64,000 nt of DNA from Protula sp. h YS-2021 (GCA_949752745.1 OX457031.1:48704162-48768161); one strand, 5' to 3'; shown: positions 21,732 to 33,013, counted from the stretch's first letter. The notes: generated from the sequence alone by a model not told the origin. Numbers and translations are program-made.

Positions 21732-22170
21732 TGTTTATGTTTCGAACCTTGGCATTTTCTGTTGTAAGACTGCTCACCGTGTGTTGCTTGTGGTTTTAGT
21801 CCTTGCAAGACGGGTTTTAGGAGGTTTTGCAGCGTGGAATCGTTGGAGGGATTTTCAGATGTGGAGTGTGTCCAGAGCTCCCTGGACTCCTTTCGTACCC
21901 CGGTCATATGGGCCCAGTATCAGGCATCGCTTCTTTCAGAACCGACGCCTTTCTCCACCTTAGTACAGCGAGCCGCCATCTTTTGAAATGACGCAATAGT
22001 ATCTGTGACGTCACTATTAAAGAACATAGGTGTGCGCGCTGTGGGGACTTGTTCGCCATCTCAACTCAAGGCAGACAATTTGCCATTGAATGACGGCTGG
22101 TGCAGCGCTGGGGGGTGGGGGAGGGAGGAGGGGGAGGGGGGTGGAGACTAAAGCTGTGCTTTGCTTGCAG

Positions 22171-22284
22171 GTCTCGGCGCCTCCAGTGCCCTCATGGCCA
22201 TCCTCATCCCCATCATAGGCATCTGCGTTCTCGGCTTCTGCTGCTATGCCTGCTGTAAGAAGAGCAACAGTAACACCCGCACGC
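22171..22284 (+). CDS. Exon 13b: transmembrane exon, version B
   Basis: The acceptor is GCTTGCAG at 22170, the donor CACGC|GTGAGT at 22285. Phase 1 in and out, 114 nt, so it can replace exon 13 exactly. It reads GLGASSALMAILIPIIGICV, then LGFCCYACCKKSNSNTRT: a membrane span, cysteine-rich edge and basic cytoplasmic start, starting with the same Gly-Leu as exon 13. Using both exons 13 and 13b would give two spans and turn the tail outside, which argues for mutually exclusive use. Confidence 0.85.
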
Positions 22285-22520
22285 GTGAGTCCATTCTACC
22301 GGCGTTACTCCCCCCCCCCCCCTCCCCCTGCCTCCTCCATGCCCTTCGCCACCCTATCATAGGCATCTACGTGCTCGACTTCTACAGGTGTAAGAAGTCC
22401 ATTCTGCCGGTGCAACCCCCACCCCCCCCCCCCCCCCACCTGCTCCATTCTCCTCGCCACCCTATCATAGGCATCTACGTGCTCGGCTTCTACTGGTGTA
22501 AGAAGTCCATTCTGCTGCCG
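22205..22520 (+). repeat. In-frame triplication of the transmembrane exon core
   Basis: The core of exon 13b (IIGICVLGF...CKKS) is repeated at 22355 and 22463 as IIGIYVLDF...CKKS and IIGIYVLGF...CKKS. The copies are 144 and 108 bases apart, both multiples of three, and poly-C tracts lie between them. The open frame runs through all three copies to 22733. The copies lack a clear acceptor, so they are probably intronic unless the exon 13b donor is skipped. Confidence 0.85.
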
Positions 22521-23082
22521 CACCCCCCCCCCCCCGCCCACCACCGCCCGCGCCCCATCCCTGTTCAGTTTTCGGCGACACCTCTCCTCCCGGGTGGCCC
22601 GGCCCACGCCCACATCTGGTCTTCCTTCCTACACAAGTCATCTAGCGGCATTTGTTTGCATGTTGAGTGGCTCTTCACTATTTCACTGCTTTGGGGCGGG
22701 GGCGGAGATTGGGAGAGGGGAGGGGGGTGTTGAGAGTAAGTGTAGATGTGTCGAATGCCCATTCTATAAGCATGGAAATTTTGGATATGAATTAAACCCT
22801 TGGACTAACAATAGAGTGTTTCCTTTAGCATCCCGCTGCCCAAGTTAATCCCTCTTTTAATGATGTTGAATCAACAGTTTAAGGCGGCAAGCACTTGGAA
22901 CCATCCAGGCATCAAATACTGTGTAATGCGTCTTTAAGCGATACGTCTTTGTTATTGTGATAAATTAAATATTGAAGAGCAAAAATAACATAAAATGCAG
23001 TTCATAAATTCAAACGAAGAACTTTTGAAGCTGAAATATGTAAATATTTTGTTATTTAAACAGTCAAAATATCTTTTTTTAG

Positions 23083-23175
23083 CGGGAACAACATATACAG
23101 GAACACAAATGACTCCCGTAGCAACGACGGGGCCACGACCCGTCGTCACTGGATACGCTCCGGTGCCTAGCAACG
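23083..23175 (+). CDS. Exon 14: cytoplasmic tail, first part
   Basis: The acceptor is TTTTTTTAG at 23082, the donor AACG|GTGAGT. Phase 1 in and out, 93 nt. It reads GTTYTGTQMTPVATTGPRPV and VTGYAPVPSN, low in hydrophobic residues. It accepts either transmembrane exon (Ser or Pro at the junction). Confidence 0.82.
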
Positions 23176-23747
23176 GTGAGTTCGTAAGCGCCCCCTAGTG
23201 GCTTTCGAAATGAGAGCCTGTGGCCGCATGAGGTGCATTTCAAACTGTTTTGCATTTTAGTGTGTCGATGCATAAAAAATGGAGCAGTAATTATGTAAAC
23301 GACTAACAGCAATTTCTTAATGTGTGGGAACGAGAAGATAATTAGATAATGTTAGGCTGTGATCAGCGCAAACACCCGGGCCCACTACCCCATCGCTAAC
23401 ACCCATTTTCGGTATCGGTTTTGGAAATAAGAACATTTATTTTTAAAAGTATCTATGCTTCTAAATTGGTTGAAAGTGAGCCTTGTATTCGATAATTTCA
23501 TTCAAATACCGTGTATAATTGTACTTTAATTACACAAAACTTGAACACTTACATCTCAAAGGTCGGGGGAAGGAGGGGGGAGGAGGGGGGTGCACGGAGT
23601 ACTGAGCTTCTTGATTATATTGTCCCCGGTGTGTGTGTGTGTGAGAGTGTGGGGGGGGGATGGGGTGGGTTGTATGTGATTGGGTGTTTTAAGTTGAAGA
23701 AGAAAGCAATGATACATGTTTTATGTATATTGTTGTGTTCACCTCAG

Positions 23748-23887
23748 ATCATACGCCCCACCCAGTGACGGTACCCAGTGCTCCACAGAGCAACGACGTG
23801 ACGTCAGACAGCGCCATGGCAACGCGCCCTCCTCAGTACAGCGAAGCCCTGGATACAAATACCTACCCCCTGGCGAAGACTGACCAG
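23748..23887 (+). CDS. Exon 15: cytoplasmic tail with PPQY motif
   Basis: The acceptor is CACCTCAG at 23747; the donor CCAG|GTTCTA is weak after +2. Phase 1 in, phase 0 out, 140 nt. It reads DHTPHPVTVPSAPQS, then ATRPPQYSEALDTN. PPQY is a PPxY motif, the ligand of group I WW domains. The weak donor is of interest because it decides which last exon is used. Confidence 0.82.
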
Positions 23888-24556
23888 GTTCTATACTCGT
23901 GTTCTAGCCAATCAGTTGTTTTGTGGGGGGGAGGGGGGAGGGATGTGAAGCTTTAACTTCAGGTCATTGCCGCACGAAATGAATTCAATGAAAAACCCTC
24001 CTATTCGAGAAGACGATTTTCCGGTTTCATTCATTGCTGTGTCTCTTCGACATTCTCTGACATCAAATCCCCACTACTTTACACTTTTTTTTATAAACTT
24101 TGCGTTTTTCATAGTCCTTTGCAGTTTCCTGTGTCTGATATGAGACTTGTATAAATTTAATTTTCAGGCCCAAAACGTAAATTTTAGCAGCCCGAGTCTC
24201 GACAGTGATATTCAGAGCTTGTAGTGTAAATATTAGCAGATCACTATTGATATGATAACCGGCGATCATATAGCGATATCGGAGGCTTTTCATGCAATGC
24301 AGTAACAACAAAACCCCTAAAAATAAGTTTCGTTAGGGAATTTAAGTGTTGAATAGTAAGATGATGTGCAGCTGTGTCGAGGAGAGAGCCGTGTAAAGAT
24401 GCTACAGTGATTTAGCGGTGTTTTTCATACACATCCCAAAACACTGCATTCATGTCACAGAGCCGAGAATGGCACGCGGCATTATGCTGTTTTTTTGTTT
24501 TTTTTTTGTTTGGGTTCGCCATGTCTTGGAATGTGTGTGTGTGTGTGTTTTTGTAG

Positions 24557-24631
24557 GAGTTGCCTCCCCCTCCTTCATACGAGAGCGTTGTCACTGGTTA
24601 CCACACCAGCAGCGCAAACGGCGGTGTATAG
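24557..24631 (+). CDS. Exon 16a: alternative last exon, short tail
   Basis: The acceptor is TTTTTGTAG at 24556. Phase 0 in; stop TAG at 24629-24631. It reads ELPPPPSYESVVTGYHTSSA and NGGV. The second PPxY motif (PPSY) follows directly after the exon 15 residues. No AATAAA is visible in the next 300 bases, so the polyadenylation site is unknown. Confidence 0.82.
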   Translation, partial: ELPPPPSYESVVTGYHTSSANGGV

Positions 24632-24952
24632 CGGCCGTTTGTCTTTAGATGTGTTCGTTCAGTATTGTAAAGGTTTGTTTCTATTTGTAGTTTTCGATAC
24701 TTCTTTTTAAAAAACTTGTCTTTTGAAGTAGATAGTTTCTGCGTTTATGATTTTGTTATATTTTTGCTTGAGTTCACAGTAATTTTCTTTTATTTGCAGT
24801 TTTCTTTTGTCTGCCAGTGTTTTGACGCTTTTACTGAAGCTGTGTTTTTGCTTGATGGTTTAGTTTAGAAACAGTTTAAATGATCAGCTTTTTCGGTAAT
24901 TTCAGCAGAAGTCTTTCAGAAAACTGTCTAAATGATACTGCTGGTGTTTTTA

Positions 24953-25124
24953 GACCAGCCGACTACGTCGGGCTGGTCTTGCCGCATCAACAGAGGGGCA
25001 TCCGTCGTCTGTATGTGTGTATGTACGTGTGTAAACTTTTACTTAATATCTTTCTTCTCAGTTTTGATCGGATTTCTTTCAACTTTTGTGCGAATGTTCT
25101 CTAGGTAGGCCCTTCTTTTTTTTT
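24953..25124 (+). mobile_element. Hairpin-headed repeat (family A), head and start of monomer
   Basis: The head is a near-perfect hairpin: GACCAGCC-GAC, loop TAC, GTC-GGGCTGGTC (24953-24978). It is followed by CCGTCGTCTGTATGTGTG and the start of the 155-bp monomer (TTTTGATCGGATTTC...GTTCTCTAGGTAGGCC). The monomer is broken off at a T-run (25116-25124), where another hairpin-headed repeat starts. The monomers resume at 26385. Confidence 0.75.
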
Positions 25125-26364
25125 AGCCCCCAACCGCTGCTTTATGCCCTCGAGGGGGCTTATCGATTGGGCTCTGTCTGTCCGTCCGTTACCACTCATT
25201 CTTCTTAGATGTGTAGGCCATTTGGTCTGATAGTTTACAGGACTCACCCCCATGGCCGTAACTTGATGCGCGCCAATTGTTTTGGTGGTCCGATAAAGTT
25301 TGGATTTTTGGCGAATTTTTTAAAATTGGGCGCTTTCAGTGCTGTTTTTAGACTTTGTGCGATATCTCGAAAACAGCTCGTCGGTTCTTCACCATACCTT
25401 GCAGAAAGAAAGATCATATAAGGCAGATTTGCACTGAAGAATTATTTTGAATTTTGTCGAGAAAATGAATTTTTTACGAATTTTTGAAATTTTTACTTAG
25501 GTGTTTTTTTAACTGTTTTAGACTTTGTTTACGCGATATCTCTAAAACATTTCATCAGATCTTTTGGAAAGAAAGACCATACAGTGACATCATCACTAAA
25601 GGGTTATTTTTTATTTTTATCAAAAATTGAATTTTTGACGAAGTTTTGGTACTCTCACTTTGTTTTGTTTTTAGCTGTTTTGGAGTTTGTTTACGCAATA
25701 TCTCTCAAACAGTTCATCGGCTCTTCACCAAACCGTGGGATTAGAAAGACCAGGTAGTGCACATCATCACGAAGGTTGATTCTGATCAAAAATTGTATTT
25801 TGAACGATTCTTTTTTATTTAAAGTTCACTTTGGTGTGTTTTTACCCTTTTGACTATGTGCACGCGGTTTCTCAGAGACGACTAATTCGATTTTGATCCA
25901 ATGTAGCAGGAAGAAAGACCCTATAATGTAGATGGTCACTGGAGTAGTGGGTCTATCTGAGGTGACTGATTGGGACGGGGGTGGGGGAGGGAAACATACA
26001 TTTTTTGTGTTAGCAAAAACATTGGCCCAAGACCGGGGTTTTATGGGGCATGTGGATTGGGCTCTGTCGGCCCGTCTGCTTATTCTGTATCGAATTATTT
26101 TTAAATCTACTCGTCGAGGCCTCCGGTTGGGGGCTATGCTGTCGACGATAGCTTGTTTTTTTAAGCGATGGTCGAAAGCCTCAGTGGCCGTTAATTTTGA
26201 ATTCCGTGACAGGTGATCTAACCCACCGCATTCGCTTAGCTAAAGCAGTTGGAGCGAACGTCAATCCCCTGCTTTCCACCCCGAGCTGGAACCGAACTCG
26301 AGACCTTGGGATTACTAGACCAACGCCCTAACGAACTGAACTAACCGTCACCCCCTCTCTTCAA
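25125..26364 (+). mobile_element. Nested hairpin-headed repeat with ~170-bp internal array
   Basis: The head is AGCCCCC (25125-25131), a 22-nt loop and GGGGGCT (25154-25160), followed by a pyrimidine-rich GTCTGTCCGTCCGTTACC. About four diverged ~170-bp units follow (25315-25940), each with GCGATATCTC-like, TTCATCGG-like and GAAAGA-CCAT-like words. A second, decayed head-like phrase (GGGCTCTGTCGGCCCGTCTG) lies near 26062. The block interrupts the family A monomer between T-runs, so it inserted later. Confidence 0.65.
26215..26356 (-). mobile_element. tRNA-derived SINE fragment, minus strand
   Basis: On the minus strand, A-box-like TTAGTTCAGTTCGTTAGGG and B-box-like GAGTTCGGTTCC lie at tRNA spacing (positions 26346-26288). 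The tRNA cloverleaf is degenerate, so this is not a functional tRNA. Related to, but not the same as, the SINE at 19109. Confidence 0.7.
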
Positions 26365-26384
26365 TTTTTTTTTTTTTTTTTGTG

Positions 26385-27060
26385 GCGATTCGCCAAAAAT
26401 TGGCCAAATGGTGACCATTAAAATTTTTTCGGTTGCATATTTTCAAAATGCTTTTTCTCCCACAATTTTCATTAGATTTTCTTTAAATTTTATGCGAATA
26501 TTCTCTGGACAGCCCTCGTTTGAAAAATCACTTATTTTTCCGATCCGCCAAAAATTGGCCAAATGGGAGGTATTTTTAAAATTGTTCTGGTGTCTATTTT
26601 TTAAAATGCTGCTCCCACAATTTTGGTCGGATTCCTTTCCAATTTTGTACTATTGTTCTCTAGATAGAGCTCTCGTGAAAAATTACTTATTTCGGCGATC
26701 CGCCAAAAATTGGCTAAATGGGGGGGGGGGGGGGGAGCATTTAAAATTTTTATTGCCAATTTTCAAAAAACTTCTTCTCGAACAATTTTGATAAGATTTT
26801 CTTCAAATTTTGTACGAATGTTCTTAATATAGGCCTCTCTTGAAAACTTACTTTTTTGGCGATCCGCAAAAAATTGGCCAAATGGGGAGCATTTATATTT
26901 TTATGTTTGCCAATTTTCAAAATGCGTCTTTTCACACAATTTTGATCAGATTTTCTTCAAATTTTTGTACGAATGTTCATCAGGTAGGCCTCTCTTGAAA
27001 TGTACTTTTTTGGCGATCCGCCAAAAATTGGCCAAATGGAGGGGGGGGCGTTTTGGGGGA
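26385..27060 (+). repeat. 155-bp tandem array, copy 1 (about 4-5 units)
   Basis: Units recur at about 26385, 26540, 26695, 26857 and 27010. Each contains TTGGCGATCCGCCAA followed by ATTGGCCAAATGG, then AATTTTCAAAATGCTTC, an ACAATTTTGAT-AGATTTTC stretch and AGGTAGGCCTCTCTTG. The same monomer makes the array at 41680. Each unit can form a hairpin with a 9-bp stem (TTTTTGGCG, loop ATC). Confidence 0.92.
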
Positions 27061-27214
27061 ATTTTTGAAGAAAAAGACTTTAAAATGTATTTCCTACTAG
27101 AGGTTTTATCCAATTTCATTTATTTTTGGTATGAGGCAACCTTAGGTGGGTTGGGCATACGGCTTCTGCTTTTTTGACTCGATTTGGGAATTTTTATTTT
27201 TGGGGGAATTTTTG

Positions 27215-27880
27215 AAATAAACATGGCACCGGTCCAAAACAAGTAGCGCGCATCAACGCAAGTTGAGTGAACTCGCGCACCAGTCCGAAATAACAACCGC
27301 GCACAGACGCAAGTTGCACAAACACGCGCAGTGGTCCGAATTGCTTACTGCGCATCGATGGAAGTTAAATAAACATGCGCACTGATCCGAAATGCGAACC
27401 GCTCATCAACGGAAGTTGAATAAACATGCACACGGGATCAAAAATGCGAACGGCGCTTAGACGTAAGTTAAATAAATGTGCGCACTGGTCCGAAATGCAA
27501 GCCGCACATCAAAGCAAGTGAAATAAACATGCGCAGTGGTCTGAAATGCGACCACGCATCAACGCATGGTAAATAAACATGCGCACTGGTTTAACATAAG
27601 AAACGCGCATCAACGGAACTTAAGTAAAAATGCGCAGTGGTCCGAAATGAGAACAGCGCATCGACGCAGTTAAATAAAAATACGCACAGGTTTGAAATGC
27701 GAACGGCGTTTCGACGTGCACTGTGGTCCAAAATAAGCACAATGCATCAACGGAAGTTAAGTAAACATGCGCACTGGTCCGAAATGGGAACCGCGTATCA
27801 ACTCAACCTAAAGAAACATTTGTCCACAATGAGAACCACACATCAACTCAAGTTAAATAAACATGCGCATTGTTCATGCA
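27215..27880. repeat. 51-bp minisatellite (about 13 units)
   Basis: A unit of roughly 51 bp is built on AAACATGCGCACTGGTCC, GAAATGCGAACCGCGCATCA and ACGCAAGTTAAAT. Units start near 27221, 27269, 27319, 27371, 27422, 27474, 27525, 27574 and 27625 and continue to 27880 with decay. It is CpG-rich (GCGC words) compared with its surroundings. Confidence 0.88.
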
Positions 27881-28138
27881 CGCATTAATTGGTCATATCG
27901 CTTTTTGTAAGCTGAGACTTTGGCCTTGGACAAACTTGTACAATGTGACTTCCACTTTTTGGCAAGCATACAAGCTTATTCATATGTGATTCACCAGATC
28001 CGTGGACATTCTTGATAAGAATACCCTGCAGACATTGGCACTTGATGAGTCGTTGGATGGACTGTAGTTACGTGGATCTTTTATGATGCATCATCTGCTT
28101 TGATCTTGGCCGTTCAAAAAGACAGCCAGCACATTTTT

Positions 28139-28300
28139 GTTTCCCCCGTAAAGGGGAAACATTTTGACATTGTACTTTCTGTGTGTGTATGTTGTGTGTG
28201 GTCTGTTGTAGACTGTTGATTTTGTTCAAACGATAATTCTAGAACGCAATGTCTGATTAGCTACAAACTTGGCAAGAAAATGCCTTGGGTGCGTATGACG
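28139..28300 (+). repeat. Hairpin-headed repeat
   Basis: The head is an 8-bp perfect stem, GTTTCCCC (28139-28146), loop CGTAAA, GGGGAAAC (28153-28160). It is followed by a GT-rich tract, then text of the type 'aacgataattctagaac...ctacaaacttggcaag'. The layout (hairpin, TGTCTGT-like tract, '...aaacttgg...' phrase) is shared with the heads at 28310, 31359, 43845 and others. Confidence 0.6.
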
Positions 28301-28309
28301 ATTTTTATT

Positions 28310-28470
28310 AGGCCCCCCACCCTCGGTCTGGGCCTATAAGAAAAGGTTCTGTCTGTCCGTTCGTCTGGCTGTTTCCATTTTTGGTGTGTGTCTATTCCGA
28401 TCCAGATCTCCAGCACTTTGAGATGGAGTTTTTTTTAAACCTTACACAGTGAAAGACTACATCTTGTAGT
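28310..28470 (+). repeat. Hairpin-headed repeat
   Basis: The head AGGCCC (28310-28315) pairs with GGGCCT (28330-28335). It is followed by TCTGTCTGTCCGTTCGTCTG and then TCCAGCACTTTGAGATGGAG. A diverged second unit (GATCTCCAGCACTATTGGGG, CTTACACAGCGC) follows at about 28578. Same layout as the other hairpin-headed repeats. Confidence 0.6.
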
Positions 28471-29043
28471 TGTGCATGTGGGTATCATTTTATGTGTTCG
28501 CTTCAAAACGGGCCCACAGGACTGGAACAAAAATGAAGGAATTTTTATGAAATGTGACATATCCATTCTTAAGTTAGATCTCCAGCACTATTGGGGAGAC
28601 TCTTTTGAAACCTTACACAGCGCAAAAATATGTATTGTAGTTGTGCATCGGTTTGTATCCGGTTTTTTTCTTCTGACTAACAACGGACATACTGTAACAA
28701 ACTGTGATTCTTCTTTTGTATTTGTGAATAGGTACTGTGTGAAGTAGAAGGTTAAGCTACTGCCTCTCAGCAGAATAAGCGACTCTTAAAACAGTTATAT
28801 AAATTTATTGATATAAAATTAACTTATTAAAACAACAACAGGGGTGGGAAAATACTCTCGGACACATAAAACTTATTACACGTTTACTCTCAACCGTGTA
28901 TTCACACCAGATACTGTAAAAAGGCGTGTTGACCCTCCCTGGTCCTAAATGGCCCTGGCCAATCCTAGCGTGTCCTCACTGTTCCTATAACGTGTCCTAA
29001 CTCCCGATCGGTCCCTGGGACCGTTCCCTAACTTTACAGTCTC

Positions 29044-29502
29044 GCCGTTTGGTGAAGAGGTCGAGTGTCTCACAGGGCACTAAATGACTGGCAACGCCAA
29101 GAAGTGAAGAGATCACAAGCCTCACAGGGCACCTCGCAGCTAAACTGATCCTAATCAAATAATCCCTACAATTGATTGGTGAAGAGGTCAGGTGTCTCAC
29201 AGGGCACTCAATGGTTGCAACACCAAGAAGTGAAGAGATCACGAGCCTCACAGGGCACCTCTCAATTTAGGAATTAACCTAGCTTGAGGAACAGCTTCAA
29301 TTGATAGGCGAAGAGGTCTGGTGTCTCACAGGGCACTAAATGACTGGCAACGCCAAGAAGTGAAGAGATCACGAGCCTCACAGGACACCTTTCAATTGAA
29401 GAAGTTCAGCAGCACGATATTTCGTGCAGACGTATTTCTGACTTAACCCTAAAATTTCTTTGTCAATTGGTGAAGAGATCTAAAGTCTCACAGGGCACCG
29501 CT
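29044..29502. repeat. ~128-bp tandem array with half-units
   Basis: Units start at about 29050, 29178, 29307 and 29466. Each has two related halves: GGTGAAGAGGTC...TCTCACAGGGCAC and AAGTGAAGAGATCAC...CCTCACAGGGCACC. The repeated words GAAGAGRTC and CTCACAGGGCAC make six to seven half-units. It lies inside a longer AT-rich segment (28800-30500) of unknown nature. Confidence 0.85.
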
Positions 29503-31358
29503 TGACCAAAGAAAAGCACCGAAATCACCAAACACGACTTCCCAGAAGTCGTATAACTCTCTGCTTGGTCCAACCAAGCAAGACTATGGCTTTCGCTTCG
29601 CTTTCTCCGGCTATCTGAACTCGTTGAGACCCAGCTCAATTCTGCTTAACTTGTCTAAAACATGCCCTTATAAACCCTAAACGCGGTATAATTTAACACG
29701 TGACTTGATTTTGATTGGCCGAGAGGCGGCGGAGTCAGGAAACCCTACGCGAGAAAATAGTCCCCAAATATACCTCTGATTTAGTGACATAATCTCTCTA
29801 AATAATTTCTCCGTAAATATCTTTACATAATATAAATAACCAGACGCGAAAATATTACTTTTAATAACTTTAAACATGCATCTTTTATTATGTTTATTTC
29901 TCAGGAGAATCGAGACCAACGCGTCTCAGATTTCCGACCAATCACAGACTAGCGTACCATTATGCTTATCATTAACCTTTGGAGCTACCGGCAAGCATAA
30001 ACACATCTGTAAACAAGTGACATTTTAAGCCCTAAAATCACTACGCTGAAGCTTGCCGGGGGTTAACCTTACTGTCTAATTTTACTGTCCTAGGAGATGC
30101 ACTTTATTTACCTTATAACGAACATCCTAATTACTGGCATGTTCCAAAATAATATTCAAGGTTATTCCTATATACAGAAAACAAAATAAACCAACCTTTC
30201 ACAGCTCTTCGGACGCGCTTATTTATTATCCTTATTTGTAACACAGTTTAATTCTAAATTATGAAGTCACTCTAAAGCGAGAAATGTCCATAAACTACCC
30301 GTAATTTATCTAAGTTTTATCCAGAGTGATTATTATTTTATTTCTAATATTATCCTTATTTTAGTGAGCTCAAATCGTATGGCAAACAACTCGAGACTGT
30401 TAACTATAAGCGCGGTTTTGATGAATGATAACCCCTAGAAAAACAGCCCTATTTATACCGATAATTTGACACGAAATTCAACTCAAGACTGGGCACAGCG
30501 TGACACGTACTCAGCGATTACTCATGGGTAATTGCAATTTCTCACCGCCGCAACTCAACCCTGAGTAGAATACGCAGTTCAGAACCCCGCTGACACCTGA
30601 GTACAAAAATGCAATTGAGTAGTTCGGTGACACGGGTGTAATTATGAATTGAATACAACACGCGATTGAGAACTCTGTGACACCTACTCGGGATAATTGC
30701 GATTACCTCTCTAAACAAAAATACCCATAAATTACTGCAAATATACATATAAAATACATAAATAAAAACGGGGTCTACTACACTACACGATTTGAACAAA
30801 AAATGATGGATTTCAACTTATGCTGAACTGGGCTGGAATAAATTGAAAACTGCTCACTCAAAAAAAACTTTATTGCTGTTGTGCATGTGTGCCTGTCCCT
30901 TGTTTGCACAAACATGTGTCAACAAGGACAAAATCATGGGATCCTATGCACCTGAATCGTCAACACGGATCTTGACTCCATAATAATTGGGGAAAGGGAG
31001 ATTCGTTAGCAAACAGATTGGTGAGCGGGTAAGGGGTGGGGGGGGGGGGGAGTTGCAGTGCATAGCCATTCCGAGGTGGACAGCTGAGCGAGTGGGGCTT
31101 GTTGAGCGGCGGGAAGAGGGTAGGCGGTAGCTTTGTTAACCAGTGCACAAGCTGACTGAACATAGCATTTTCTGCGGACTTTTTTCAGTTGTGGTCGTAT
31201 GTGCACGCCACTGCAAGACTATTGATTATACTGGGCTGAACAAGAAAGTTGCTTTCACTGAAAGGTATTCCATATATGGGGCGCTTATGTAACATTTACT
31301 TGCAGTTCCTGGAATTATCTTTAACAACATGGCCATGAGTCATGCATTCAGATTTATT
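29503..31358. other. AT-rich repeat-like segment without genes
   Basis: No exon is seen. 30490-30705 holds irregular tandem text (GTGACAC...GAGTAC...GTAATTGCAATT) in three to four diverged units. A G-run lies at 31036-31050. The ORFs on the minus strand here (for example 30542-30799 and 29677-29919) have no domain. The stretch could be part of an unrecognised transposable element, given the adjacent 128-bp array. Confidence 0.4.
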
Positions 31359-31650
31359 TATTCCCCACAGGGGGAATATATGCGATCGACCGCGTGTCGG
31401 TCTGTCATCAACAGCTTGTTAACACGATAACTTAAAAACTCCTGCAAGGATTTTCATGAAACTTGGTATGTAGCTTCTATGGGAGCAAACACAGATCGGT
31501 ATTGTAAATGGGCCAGGTCCGTCCAAGGAAAATGGACCAGGTGCACTTAGAAAATTTCAGCTCTTCACTATTGATGGTCGTGTTTAACTGATGGGGGGCC
31601 TGTGGGGAATATGTGGGCTCTGCACACTGCTCTAGTTTATATGAGGTAAA
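31359..31650 (+). repeat. Hairpin-headed repeat (inverted copy at the window end)
   Basis: The head is TATTCCCC (31359-31366), loop ACA(G), GGGGAATA (31371-31378). It is followed by GTCGGTCTGTCATC, then AACTCCTGCAAGGATTTTCA, TGAAACTTGGTATG and AACACAGATCGGTATTGTAA. The block 31487-31570 is present in reverse complement at 63918-64000, proving that this is a dispersed repeat. Confidence 0.8.
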
Positions 31651-31936
31651 AAGTCTCATAATTCTCAAATAATATAAAAATGTCATATAAAACTTTGTAA
31701 ACCGAAGGCGGGGCAAGCAAATATGATTGGATTGCTACAAAAACGAAACAGCAATGGCTAATAAAAATGTTTGACATGTTCGGGTTCACTGTTATTGATG
31801 TACACTGGCCGCTCTATTTTTTTTGTTCGCTGACATCTTCGATATTTTCACCAAGTACACGATATTGATTTAGCAGAACGTGCAGCTTTCTGCCGGGCCT
31901 GCAGCAATCGAGTCGACAGCACGTGCATGCTTTTTT

Positions 31937-31962
31937 GGAAGGCCAGCCCAAGCTGGCCTTCC
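31937..31962. repeat. Perfect 11-bp hairpin
   Basis: GGAAGGCCAGC (31937-31947), loop CCAA, GCTGGCCTTCC (31952-31962). It resembles the other hairpin heads, but its downstream body is not recognisable, so it may be a decayed or truncated copy. Confidence 0.8.
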
Positions 31963-33013
31963 TATAGTGCTACATTCCGCTTGGGGGATTTTTTTTTTTT
32001 GAGACGGTTCCTATTTCAGTCATAAATTTACTTTCATTCATAGTATATTTACGTTCATTGATGAGTCAACTAATAGTAACTACAGTGGGCCAATGAAATG
32101 TGAAGATTTTTGTGATGTCATGCATCTGCTTTGAATATTGATTACCTCCCATTGAGGAACGTATTAGGGTTTGTCTCAAACATTGAATGAGTAGGACATT
32201 TATTGCATTTCGTCTGAAAGAAGCTGAAAAACAGCGACTTAGGAATACTGGACCATGAAACAAGTCGCAACTTGTCGTCTAGATTTGCCATAGTCACAGC
32301 GATTTGTTAGCCTGTGGATTGTGGCTTACTATTTTGTGATTGAGTTTTGGCCGATATTCTTTGAACTTCGATAGCTTATTGATTTTGTTTCAAAGAGTCA
32401 CTGTTTTCATGAAATATTAAAACATTTTTTTTGAATAGATTAAAAAAATACAGAGGCATTTTTATGGGTTTCGTGGCAATGCTTTCTTTAGATTGAGCAT
32501 TGAAGTGTGACTGCATCCGTTATTGACTTTTGTGCCAGTGCTGCCCTGCAGTGTTAGCTCGTGGTAATCGTTGCCAGCGGTTATACTGCATTTGGGTCAT
32601 CATTGACTCATTTGCTGCGCACTTCTTTTTCGCTGTTTTTGAAAGTAGACTGTTCATGTTTTGGCAACACGGCAAATGTGAACGGTTGAGTACGGAAGCA
32701 CAGAGCATTTTACTCAAGTTTTGTTAGGAATTAAGTTGTAAAATGAATAGAATATTTGTTTCTTTATCCTACTTTAATCTCTTATACAACTCCCTTCAAA
32801 TACATGTGTATATTGTGGCAGAACATGGCCTTCTACCGATGCTTTTAGCCTAGTTTAGTGACTGTAATCTATGACATTTGCGCAGTCACAGACGTCGCTT
32901 GCTTGACGGTGCTTGATGTTAGTTACGCTCAATATCAACAACGTGTCCCAAATCACAGTATGATATGTGAAGTCCCTTTGTTCAATTATTTGTTTGTTTG
33001 TTTTGTTTTTTTT

